Shown here: piece by piece, positions 1-5,576 of the stretch | Layout: each line of letters opens with the position of its first letter | Position numbering within the stretch: position 1 is the first letter of the stretch | From: Clostridia bacterium | GTDB taxonomy: Bacteria; Bacillota_A; Clostridia; Oscillospirales; CAG-272 | NCBI GenBank assembly: GCA_017630995.1 | Contig: JAGBUD010000087.1 | Span: 1-5,576, forward strand | DNA: 5,576 nucleotides | Direction: 5' to 3' | Notes under the pieces: generated by a model | What the model saw: only the letters and a program-made list of their open reading frames with translations | What the model was told of the DNA's origin: nothing | The model's database searches: none | Program-made: the position numbers and the translations under genes

Positions 1-5
1 AATAA

Positions 6-2408
6 ATGAATTACGACTACAAAAGTATTGAAGCCAAGTGGCAACAAAAGTGGGACGAAGCAAATGCTTTCGAAGCAAAGCAGGATTTTTCGCTTCCCAA
101 GTATTACGCGCTCGTTGAGTTTCCTTATCCCTCGGGACAGGGACTTCACGTAGGACACCCTCGTCCTTACACCGCGCTTGATATCGTTTCAAGAAAGAAG
201 AGAATGCAGGGATATAACGTTCTTTTCCCGATGGGCTGGGACGCTTTCGGCTTGCCTACCGAAAACTATGCTATAAAGAATAAGATCCACCCCAAAATCG
301 TAACCGAAAGGAATATCGCAAGATTTAAGAGTCAGCTTAAGGCTCTCGGTCTTTCTTTCGATTGGTCGCGCGAGGTAAACACCACCGATCCTAACTATTA
401 CAAGTGGACGCAGTGGATATTCCTTAAGCTCTTCGAAAAGGGGCTTGCATACAAGAAAGAAATGGCAGTCAACTTCTGCACGTCTTGTAAGGTTGTTCTT
501 GCAAACGAAGAGGTTGTTAACGGCGTTTGTGAAAGATGTAATTCTGCAGTTATAAGAAAGGTAAAGAGTCAGTGGATGCTCAAGATAACAGAGTATGCAG
601 ACAGACTTATTTCCGATCTTGACGGTCTTGATTACATAGAAAGAGTTAAGACCCAGCAGAAAAATTGGATTGGTAAATCCCACGGTGCAGAAATAGATTT
701 CGTTACCACAACGGGTGATACACTCAAGGTTTATACCACGAGATGCGACACACTTTTTGGTGCAACCTATATGGTTATAGCTCCCGAGCATGCACTTATT
801 GAAAAGTGGAAGAATCTCATTCTTAATTACGATGAAGTTGAGGCTTACAAGGCTGAAGCTGCAAAGAAGTCCGATTTCGAGAGAACCGAGCTTGTTAAGG
901 ACAAGACGGGCGTTGAAATCAAGGGCGTTAGAGCTATAAATCCCGCAACGAACACCGAAATTCCGATTTTCATTTCAGATTACGTTCTTGCAGGTTACGG
1001 AACGGGTGCAATCATGGCAGTTCCCGCACACGACGAGCGTGACTGGGATTTTGCTAAAAAATTCGGTCTTCCCATTATCGAGGTTGTTGCAGGCGGTGAC
1101 GTTCAGAATGAGGCGTTTACCAACGTTGAAACCGGTAAGCTTGTAAACTCAGGATTCCTTAACGGTCTTGACGTTGCAGACGCAAAGGTTAAGATGGTTG
1201 AATACCTTACGGAAAAGGGAATCGGCGAAGAAAAGGTTAACTTCAAGCTTCGTGACTGGGTATTCTCGCGTCAGAGATATTGGGGCGAGCCTATTCCGCT
1301 TGTTAACTGCGAGAAGTGCGGTTGGGTTGCAGTTCCCGAATCCGAGCTTCCCGTTCAGCTTCCCGACGTTGAATCCTATGAGCCTACAGAAACGGGCGAA
1401 TCTCCTCTTTCTCTTATGACCGAATGGGTAAATTGCAAGTGCCCCAAGTGCGGAGCAAATGCACAGAGAGAAACAGACACAATGCCGCAGTGGGCAGGAT
1501 CCTCTTGGTATTTCCTCCGTTACTGCGATCCTAACAATAACGAGGCTCTCGCGTCTCCCGAGGCTCTCAAGTATTGGATGCCTGTAGATTGGTATAACGG
1601 CGGTATGGAGCATACCACGCTTCATCTTCTTTATTCAAGATTCTGGTCAAAGTTCCTCTTCGATATAGACGTTGTTCCTACCAAGGAGCCTTACATGAAG
1701 AGAACGAGCCACGGTATGATTCTTGGAGAAAATGGCGAAAAGATGTCAAAATCCCGCGGAAACGTCGTTAACCCCGACGATATAATTCGTGATTACGGTG
1801 CTGACACAATGCGTCTTTACGAAATGTTTATCGGTGATTTCGAGCAGGCTGCTCCTTGGAATACTCAATCCATCAAGGGTTGTAAGAGATTCCTTGAAAG
1901 ATTCCTCTCTCTTCTTGATATAACCGAGGGTGAGGGAATGACTCCTGCGCTTGAAAAGCACATTCACAAGCTTATCAAGAAGGTTACATCCGATATTGAT
2001 TCAATGAAGTTCAACACCGCTATTGCGGCAATGATGGGCGCTATAAACACCGTTTACGATAACGGTAAGATAACCAAGACCGAGCTTTCCGTTCTCGCAA
2101 AGCTACTCTCTCCCTTTGCACCTCATATCGCGGAGGAAATATGGACTAGTCTCGGAAACGAGGGACTCGTTTCACTTGCTGAGTGGCCTGTTTATGACGA
2201 GGCAAAAACGGTTGACGATACCGTTGAAATGCCCGTTCAGATAAACGGAAAGGTTCGTTCTGTAATAATGGTTCCCAAGGACGCTGATAAGGACGCCGTT
2301 ATCGCTATAGCAAAGGCTGACGAAAAGGTTGCAGCTGCAATCGGCACGCTTTCCATTGTAAAGGAAATCGTGGTTCCCGGAAAGATTGTAAATATCGTAG
2401 TTAAATAA
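6..2408 (+). CDS. leuS: Leucyl-tRNA synthetase (LeuRS), complete, 800 aa
   Basis: Cytoplasmic class I aminoacyl-tRNA synthetase that charges tRNA-Leu with leucine using ATP. Seen in the sequence: the class I HIGH signature as HVGH (residues 48-51, after YPSGQGL); a zinc-knuckle pair C158/C161 and C175/C178; the CP1 editing domain (about 220-410) with TTRCDTLFG at 244-252 and AVPAHDERD at 338-346; a second Cys set C435/C438 and C479/C482; the class I KMSKS loop intact at 579-583; then a helical anticodon-binding region and a C-terminal domain to residue 800. Only a few residues separate GMIL from KMSKS, so the leucine-specific insertion of E. coli LeuRS is absent, as in the shorter Bacillus-type enzymes of about 800 residues. 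The ATG at 6 gives the family's expected N-terminus ([12 protein letters not shown]). Its ribosome binding site and any T-box leader lie outside the window. Oddity: Cys247 replaces the Pro usual in the TTRPDT editing motif. Confidence 0.98.
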   Translation: MNYDYKSIEAKWQQKWDEANAFEAKQDFSLPKYYALVEFPYPSGQGLHVGHPRPYTALDIVSRKKRMQGYNVLFPMGWDAFGLPTENYAIKNKIHPKIVTERNIARFKSQLKALGLSFDWSREVNTTDPNYYKWTQWIFLKLFEKGLAYKKEMAVNFCTSCKVVLANEEVVNGVCERCNSAVIRKVKSQWMLKITEYADRLISDLDGLDYIERVKTQQKNWIGKSHGAEIDFVTTTGDTLKVYTTRCDTLFGATYMVIAPEHALIEKWKNLILNYDEVEAYKAEAAKKSDFERTELVKDKTGVEIKGVRAINPATNTEIPIFISDYVLAGYGTGAIMAVPAHDERDWDFAKKFGLPIIEVVAGGDVQNEAFTNVETGKLVNSGFLNGLDVADAKVKMVEYLTEKGIGEEKVNFKLRDWVFSRQRYWGEPIPLVNCEKCGWVAVPESELPVQLPDVESYEPTETGESPLSLMTEWVNCKCPKCGANAQRETDTMPQWAGSSWYFLRYCDPNNNEALASPEALKYWMPVDWYNGGMEHTTLHLLYSRFWSKFLFDIDVVPTKEPYMKRTSHGMILGENGEKMSKSRGNVVNPDDIIRDYGADTMRLYEMFIGDFEQAAPWNTQSIKGCKRFLERFLSLLDITEGEGMTPALEKHIHKLIKKVTSDIDSMKFNTAIAAMMGAINTVYDNGKITKTELSVLAKLLSPFAPHIAEEIWTSLGNEGLVSLAEWPVYDEAKTVDDTVEMPVQINGKVRSVIMVPKDADKDAVIAIAKADEKVAAAIGTLSIVKEIVVPGKIVNIVVK

Positions 2409-2421
2409 TTAAATAAAAAAG

Positions 2422-2462
2422 AAAAAACTCTCGTTTTTGAAAAACGAAAACGAGAGTTTTTT
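2422..2462. terminator. Bidirectional intrinsic terminator shared by leuS and the thrCB operon
   Basis: A perfect 16-base inverted repeat: the left arm 2422-2437 (AAAAAACTCTCGTTTT) pairs with the right arm 2447-2462 around a 9-base loop. The G/C-containing core is CTCTCG/CGAGAG. On the plus strand the stem ends in six T. Read on the minus strand it ends in T6, then C, then T6, so it should work in both directions. It starts 14 bases after the leuS stop and ends 6 bases before the stop of the convergent HTH-ACT gene, exactly where a shared terminator is expected. Confidence 0.92.
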
Positions 2463-2468
2463 AAAGTA

Positions 2469-2909
2469 TTATTCTATCGCAACAAGCTTCGTTCCGCTAA
2501 CACCGCGAATGGAGTTTATATCCTTGAGCAGCGGTTGTAAATCCTGCTTTAATGTTGAAACGTCCAACGTCAAAACAACGTGAGCCTTGGAGTTTATGGG
2601 CAGATTTTGCGTTATGGCGAGTATGTTCGCTCCGTTTTCGGAAAGCGCAATAAGAACCTCGCTCAAAGTTCCGGGCTTATGCGAAAGAGTGAAGGAAACT
2701 ATAGCCTTTCTGCCGTGAACGTCTGTGTTGGTGGAAAAAACGTAGTCCTTATATTTGTAATAGGTGCTTCTTGAAATTCCAACCATCTTCGACGCATCGG
2801 AAACGTCCTTTGCCTTGCCGCTCGTAAGAAGCGAGCGAGCTTCAACGACTTTTTCGTAATAAGAGGGCAGAATTTGTCTGTCAACGAGTAAGTATTTACT
2901 ATTAATCAT
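2469..2909 (-). CDS. HTH-ACT protein of the PheB/UPF0735 family, probable threonine-pathway regulator
   Basis: A 146-residue protein with two parts. An N-terminal helical region contains a helix-turn-helix-like segment (about residues 35-57, with ASKMVGISRSTYYKYKDYVF). A C-terminal ACT domain follows (about 68-146), with the ligand-loop pattern HKPGTLSEVL at 77-86. The length, the order of domains and the SRSxYYKYKDxVF core match B. subtilis PheB (UPF0735, 147 aa), which was once called a chorismate mutase and, as I recall, was later described as ThrR, a repressor of threonine genes. ACT domains commonly bind amino acids. Its start overlaps the thrCB stop by 8 bases (ATGATTAA), so it is the second gene of the thrCB operon and probably translationally coupled. 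A role as a threonine-responsive repressor of thrCB and/or hom is inferred from family and context. No chorismate mutase active site is evident. No symbol is assigned because ligand and targets are unproven here. Confidence 0.93.
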   Translation of the reverse strand: MINSKYLLVDRQILPSYYEKVVEARSLLTSGKAKDVSDASKMVGISRSTYYKYKDYVFSTNTDVHGRKAIVSFTLSHKPGTLSEVLIALSENGANILAITQNLPINSKAHVVLTLDVSTLKQDLQPLLKDINSIRGVSGTKLVAIE

Positions 2910-5253
2910 AGATTTCTTTTGCTCCTTCGTTATCTACGGTGAGTCCGTAAGCGACCCAATCGGTCTTTAAATTTGATATTGCTTTATTTAATTCCTTAAA
3001 AATAGGCTTCTTGGAGTAAGCAAGGCAGGTTGGTCCCGCGCCGCTTACGGTAAATGCGATAGCGCCTAATTTTTCCGCCTGCGTCTTTACCTCGTCTGCG
3101 TTTCTATAAAGCGACATTCTGTAGCTTTCGTGCAATCTGTCGTCTGTGACCAGCGAGATAAGATCAAGTCTTCCGTGCTCAAACGCATATGGAAGAAGCG
3201 CAACTCTCTGCATATTGAAAATCGCATCTTCGCGTTTTACCGTATCGGGAAGAACTGCGCGAGCATCTTTTGTGTTAACCGCAAAGCTGGGTACTAATGC
3301 TGTAAACGATATTTTATCCGAAACCGTGTATTTTTGTACTATCGGCTTGCCGTCCTTAACTATAGATGTGCAAAGTCCACCAAAAAGTGCGGGTGCAATA
3401 TTATCGGGGTGACCCTCGATGCAGTTGCATATTTCGAAAATCTCTTGCACGGAAAGCTTGCTTCCGTTAAGTGCGTTTGCCGCATATGCTCCCGCAACTA
3501 TAAGTGCTGCCGATGAGCCAAGTCCGCGAGCTATTGGAATATCCGTTTTCTTGAGCGTTATTTTGACCGTGGAGGGAACGCCAATCTTTTCGCATGTCAG
3601 CTTGTATGCGACGTAAGCCAAATTGGATTCGTTTGAAAATTCCTTTCCAAATCCTTCAAATTCCAAGCCGCAATCAAGCTTTTCGAAATCCAAAACGTCA
3701 TATTTTGCAAATGCAATTCCCGTGCAGTCAAATCCCGAGCCGAGATTTGCGCTCGTTGCGGGAACTCTAACGGTAACCTTATTTTTCTTTATAACGTTTG
3801 AAACAAGGCTCTGCATATTTGCCTTATCTACTACGGCACTGTGCAAAATCGGCTTGTTTCTTATGTTTCTTATTGAGGTCGGAGGAGCAATTCCCGTTCT
3901 CTTTGCAAGAATGTCTATTGCGTCAAACTCGTTAGGACACTCCATGCCGAGAGAGTGAAGCACTCCCGAAGAGAATTTGTAGGGTGAGGCAGTCGAGAGA
4001 ACAACGGTTTTATATCCGTTACGGCTAGTCTTCGTGAAATCCTCGTATACTTTCCAAGCAACAGCGGTGTGAGTATCCATAAGGTAACCGTGCTTTGTAT
4101 AAACGCTGTTAATTGTCTTATAGGTGTCCTCGTCGTTGCAGAATCCCGCATCAAAGTATTCTCTTATTGCCTCAAGCTCTGAATTTTCAAGAGCATATCT
4201 TCCGTCAGCTTTGAGCTTTTCCATATATTCAGCGCATTTCTTTGTGCCGCAAACCATATATAAGAGTCGCTCAAGGTTGCTGGAAATAAGTATGTCCATA
4301 GACGGAGATTTCGTTATGTGGAATTCTCTGTTTCTGTTATAAACTCCGTTTTTGAAAAAATCCGAGAGCACGTTATTTTGGTTTGATGCACAAACGAGCT
4401 TTCCGACGGGCAAGCCCATCTGCATTGCAAAGTAACCCGCAAGGATATCACCGAAGTTGCCCGTGGGAACAACGAAATTCAGCTTGTCGCCGAATTTTAT
4501 TTCCTTTCTTAATACAAGGTCGCGGTAACACTTGAAATAGTAGGCAACCTGCGGTGCAAGTCTACCTATATTTATAGAGTTTGCGCTCGAAAGCTTAACA
4601 CCATCGGGTAGCTTTAATTCGGAGAATATCTTTTTAACACCGCTTTGCGCATCATCAAAGTTTCCCTTGACGGCAACGACAGAGGTGTTCTTTCCCGTAC
4701 AAGAAACCATTTGGCGCTCTTGAACAAGGCTGGTGCCGTTTTGAGGATAGAAAACTATTATTTTTATTCCCGGGATATTAGAAAATCCTTCGAGTGCAGC
4801 GCTTCCCGTATCACCGCTTGTTGCGGTAAGAATAACGATATCGTCATTCATCTTCGTTGAGCGCTTTGCTTCTGTTATAAGATGAGGAAGAACTTGAAGC
4901 GCCACGTCCTTGAATGCGCAGGTCGGACCGTGATATAATTCCATTACGAATGCGTCGCCAACCTTGGCAATCGGTGCGTAGTCTTCATTTTCAAATTTGG
5001 ACTTGTAAGCGCGCGTGACTGCTGAAATGAATTTTCCCTCGTCACCCTCAAACATTGAGCCGCCGGAAAAGAGCAGGGAAAGAACCTTGGCGGAAATTTC
5101 TATTTCCGTTAATGATAGCAGCTCATCCATTGGGAATTTCGCTTCATCAAATGATCTTGGAATATAAAGACCACCGTCCTCCGCTATACCCTCAAGTATA
5201 GCTTCTGCGGGACTTTTTAGTATATTTTCGTTTCGTGTACTGGTATAAAACAT
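2902..5253 (-). CDS. thrCB: Bifunctional threonine synthase-homoserine kinase (ThrC-ThrB fusion), 783 aa
   Basis: One uninterrupted frame carries two enzymes of successive steps. Residues 1 to about 490 are a PLP-dependent threonine synthase of the long E. coli/yeast type. It has an N-terminal STRNEN...AILEGIAEDGGLYIP segment, ELYHGPTCAFKD with the Schiff-base Lys115, SGDTGSAA at 146-153, and the PLP phosphate loop PTGNFGD at 263-269. Residues about 492-783 are a GHMP-family homoserine kinase. It has VPATSANLGSGFD at 497-509, the ATP loop PIARGLGSSAA at 573-583, EGHPDNIAPALFGG at 613-626 and the C-terminal VSGAGPTC at 736-743. ThrB phosphorylates homoserine; ThrC turns O-phosphohomoserine into threonine. 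Each half has about the normal length of a free enzyme, and all listed motifs are intact, so both are expected to be active. The linker is short (about 470-491). The start is supported by an AGGGG ribosome binding site 9 bases upstream and by the family N-terminus. It is first gene of an operon with the HTH-ACT gene and is divergent from hom. No transmembrane segment or signal peptide is visible. Confidence 0.96.
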   Translation of the reverse strand: MFYTSTRNENILKSPAEAILEGIAEDGGLYIPRSFDEAKFPMDELLSLTEIEISAKVLSLLFSGGSMFEGDEGKFISAVTRAYKSKFENEDYAPIAKVGDAFVMELYHGPTCAFKDVALQVLPHLITEAKRSTKMNDDIVILTATSGDTGSAALEGFSNIPGIKIIVFYPQNGTSLVQERQMVSCTGKNTSVVAVKGNFDDAQSGVKKIFSELKLPDGVKLSSANSINIGRLAPQVAYYFKCYRDLVLRKEIKFGDKLNFVVPTGNFGDILAGYFAMQMGLPVGKLVCASNQNNVLSDFFKNGVYNRNREFHITKSPSMDILISSNLERLLYMVCGTKKCAEYMEKLKADGRYALENSELEAIREYFDAGFCNDEDTYKTINSVYTKHGYLMDTHTAVAWKVYEDFTKTSRNGYKTVVLSTASPYKFSSGVLHSLGMECPNEFDAIDILAKRTGIAPPTSIRNIRNKPILHSAVVDKANMQSLVSNVIKKNKVTVRVPATSANLGSGFDCTGIAFAKYDVLDFEKLDCGLEFEGFGKEFSNESNLAYVAYKLTCEKIGVPSTVKITLKKTDIPIARGLGSSAALIVAGAYAANALNGSKLSVQEIFEICNCIEGHPDNIAPALFGGLCTSIVKDGKPIVQKYTVSDKISFTALVPSFAVNTKDARAVLPDTVKREDAIFNMQRVALLPYAFEHGRLDLISLVTDDRLHESYRMSLYRNADEVKTQAEKLGAIAFTVSGAGPTCLAYSKKPIFKELNKAISNLKTDWVAYGLTVDNEGAKEIYD
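2922..2927 (-). promoter_or_regulatory. Ribosome binding site of the HTH-ACT gene, inside the end of thrCB
   Basis: The minus strand reads AAGGAG here, within the last codons of thrCB, followed by a 12-base spacer to the ATG at 2909. The motif is strong but the spacer is longer than the usual 6-9 bases. Initiation therefore probably depends partly on ribosomes that finish thrCB at the overlapping ATGATTAA. Confidence 0.65.
3814..3825 (-). promoter_or_regulatory. Possible internal translation start for a free ThrB
   Basis: On the minus strand AAGG (3825-3822) lies 5 bases before an in-frame ATG (codon 480, 3816-3814) in the linker between the ThrC and ThrB halves. Initiation there would give a 304-residue protein, close to a free homoserine kinase, starting 12 residues before the kinase core. 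The Shine-Dalgarno match is only four bases. This may be chance, or a relic of formerly separate genes. Confidence 0.25.
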
Positions 5254-5262
5254 TTTTTAAAA

Positions 5263-5270
5263 CCCCTCTT
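5263..5270 (-). promoter_or_regulatory. Ribosome binding site of thrCB
   Basis: The minus strand reads AAGAGGGG, followed by a 9-base AT-only spacer to the ATG at 5253. This fixes the thrCB start. The same bases overlap the first positions of the -35 box of the opposing hom promoter. Confidence 0.85.
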
Positions 5271-5297
5271 GACATTTTGCAATTTATATGATACACT
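5269..5297 (+). promoter_or_regulatory. Predicted sigma-A promoter of hom, with extended -10
   Basis: A perfect TTGACA (5269-5274), a 17-base spacer, and TACACT (5292-5297) preceded by TG one base upstream, giving an extended -10 (TGATACACT). The -10 hexamer itself matches four of six bases; the ideal -35, ideal spacing and the TG compensate. A start near 5304 would leave a leader of about 139 bases before hom. Confidence 0.6.
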
Positions 5298-5310
5298 ATT
5301 TTTTGTTCAA
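5283..5310 (-). promoter_or_regulatory. Predicted sigma-A promoter of thrCB
   Basis: On the minus strand TTGAAC (5310-5305) is followed after 16 bases by TATAAA (5288-5283). Each box has five of six consensus bases. Transcription would start near 5276, giving a short leader of roughly 23 bases that carries just the ribosome binding site. It is nested with the hom promoter on the other strand. Predicted from motifs only. Confidence 0.6.
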
Positions 5311-5327
5311 ATACAAGTGTTTTTGAA
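5306..5327. repeat. Inverted repeat TTCAAA-N10-TTTGAA, candidate operator
   Basis: The arms are 5306-5311 and 5322-5327, with half-site centres 16 bases apart. The repeat overlaps the -35 box of the thrCB promoter and begins right at the predicted hom transcription start, so a protein bound here could block both. The arms are short and AT-rich, so chance is possible. The HTH-ACT protein is the obvious candidate binder, by inference only. Confidence 0.35.
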
Positions 5328-5374
5328 ATAAAGACAAAAAATCCATTAAAAAAGTTGATTTGACGTAAAAAAAT

Positions 5375-5418
5375 CATTTCAATTTTTGTGCAAGATGCTA
5401 AAAAAACAGATTGAAATG
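5375..5418 (+). repeat. Inverted repeat CATTTCAAT / ATTGAAATG in the hom leader
   Basis: Perfect 9-base arms at 5375-5383 and 5410-5418, separated by 26 bases. The repeat ends 9 bases before the hom ribosome binding site. It could be a second operator site or a leader hairpin. The half-site ATTGAAAT resembles the TTTGAA arms of the repeat centred 80 bases upstream. There is no T run after it, so it is not an intrinsic terminator. Confidence 0.4.
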
Positions 5419-5427
5419 CCAGAATAG

Positions 5428-5434
5428 AAAGGGG
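5428..5434 (+). promoter_or_regulatory. Ribosome binding site of hom
   Basis: AAAGGGG followed by an 8-base spacer to the ATG at 5443. It supports that start, and the encoded N-terminus begins directly with the nucleotide-binding fold. Confidence 0.85.
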
Positions 5435-5442
5435 TTTTAGGT

Positions 5443-5576
5443 ATGAAAATAGCTATTTTGGGATTCGGTATCGTTGGTAGCGGTGCCTATGAAGTTCTTA
5501 AAAATTCAAATTATGAAGTTAAAAAGGTGCTTGATATAAGAATGCACGAAGAGCTTGGTGACGTTTCCACAACCGA
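5443..5576 (+). CDS. hom: Homoserine dehydrogenase, N-terminal 44 codons (cut by window end)
   Basis: The visible protein starts MKIAILGFGIVGSGAYEVL: a first beta strand followed by the dinucleotide-binding motif GFGIVGSG (residues 7-14), as in NAD(P)-dependent homoserine dehydrogenases (GxGxVGSG followed by a helix). Then comes a second strand, VKKVLDIR, ending in the acidic/basic cofactor-selecting region. The enzyme reduces aspartate semialdehyde to homoserine, the substrate of the ThrB half of the neighbouring fusion. The divergent location next to thrCB and the HTH-ACT gene strongly supports hom over other Rossmann-fold enzymes with a similar start. The catalytic domain, and whether it has its own C-terminal ACT domain, cannot be seen. 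Confidence 0.9.
   Translation, partial: MKIAILGFGIVGSGAYEVLKNSNYEVKKVLDIRMHEELGDVSTT

Noticed and set aside
1149..1625. A 158-codon open frame on the minus strand inside leuS (and a similar 200-codon one at 189-791).
   Set aside because: Both lie antisense to strongly conserved LeuRS sequence, have Cys/Arg-rich composition with no recognisable domain, and lack a convincing ribosome binding site. They are shadows of the leuS codon bias.
3770..3830. The ThrC-ThrB fusion as a sequencing error joining two genes.
   Set aside because: The frame is open through the junction with sensible residues and no homopolymer at a place that would create or remove a stop. No separate stop/start pair with a strong ribosome binding site is seen. 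An error cannot be fully excluded from one sequence.
3146..4342. Several plus-strand frames of 60-111 codons opposite thrCB.
   Set aside because: All are antisense to conserved enzyme motifs and have no domain or ribosome binding site support.
5192..5377. A 61-codon minus-strand frame across the intergenic region and the thrCB start.
   Set aside because: It is out of frame with thrCB, would run through the predicted promoters and has a basic low-complexity end. The thrCB start has a clear ribosome binding site and family N-terminus.
5395..5427. Tiny plus-strand frame (MLKKQIEMPE) ending just before the hom ribosome binding site.
   Set aside because: It has no threonine or isoleucine codon run and no proper ribosome binding site, so it is not a credible attenuator peptide.
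5304..5442. T-box or threonine attenuator in the hom leader.
   Set aside because: There is no T-box sequence, no specifier-loop architecture and no terminator hairpin followed by a T run before hom.
1..5576. A hidden defence, mobile or otherwise novel system.
   Set aside because: Coding space is filled by four metabolic or regulatory genes with recognisable families. No direct repeats, transposase, integrase, CRISPR repeats or attachment sites were found.

Overview
This window looks like a chromosomal housekeeping segment from a low-to-moderate GC member of the Bacillota, most likely an anaerobic Clostridia lineage. This is inferred from the LeuRS subtype (no leucine-specific insertion, two Cys-x2-Cys zinc knuckles), a PheB/UPF0735-type HTH-ACT protein, the AT-rich intergenic DNA with sigma-A-like promoters, and strong AGGGG-type ribosome binding sites. 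Nothing in it looks mobile, and there is no tRNA, rRNA, CRISPR array or insertion sequence.

Layout: a complete leucyl-tRNA synthetase gene (leuS, 6-2408, +) enters from the left and ends at a strong palindromic terminator (2422-2462). That hairpin also ends a convergent two-gene operon on the minus strand. The operon is transcribed from about 5276 leftwards. It encodes first a 783-residue ThrC-ThrB fusion (threonine synthase followed in frame by homoserine kinase, 2902-5253). Overlapping its stop by 8 bases is a 146-residue protein with an N-terminal helix-turn-helix and a C-terminal ACT domain (2469-2909). A 189-base intergenic region (5254-5442) then separates this operon from a divergent homoserine dehydrogenase gene (hom, from 5443, +), which runs off the right edge after 44 codons.

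Functionally, the right-hand 3.1 kb is a compact threonine-biosynthesis module. Hom makes homoserine, the ThrB domain phosphorylates it, and the ThrC domain converts O-phosphohomoserine to threonine. The HTH-ACT protein is the natural candidate for a threonine-sensing repressor. In the intergenic region the best promoter for hom (+) and the best promoter for thrCB (-) are nested over the same roughly 42 bases (5269-5310). Two inverted repeats of related TTGAA-type half-sites lie on the hom side. The main points of interest are the single-chain ThrC-ThrB enzyme, the overlapping divergent promoters with candidate operators, and the regulator gene translationally coupled to the enzyme it may control.
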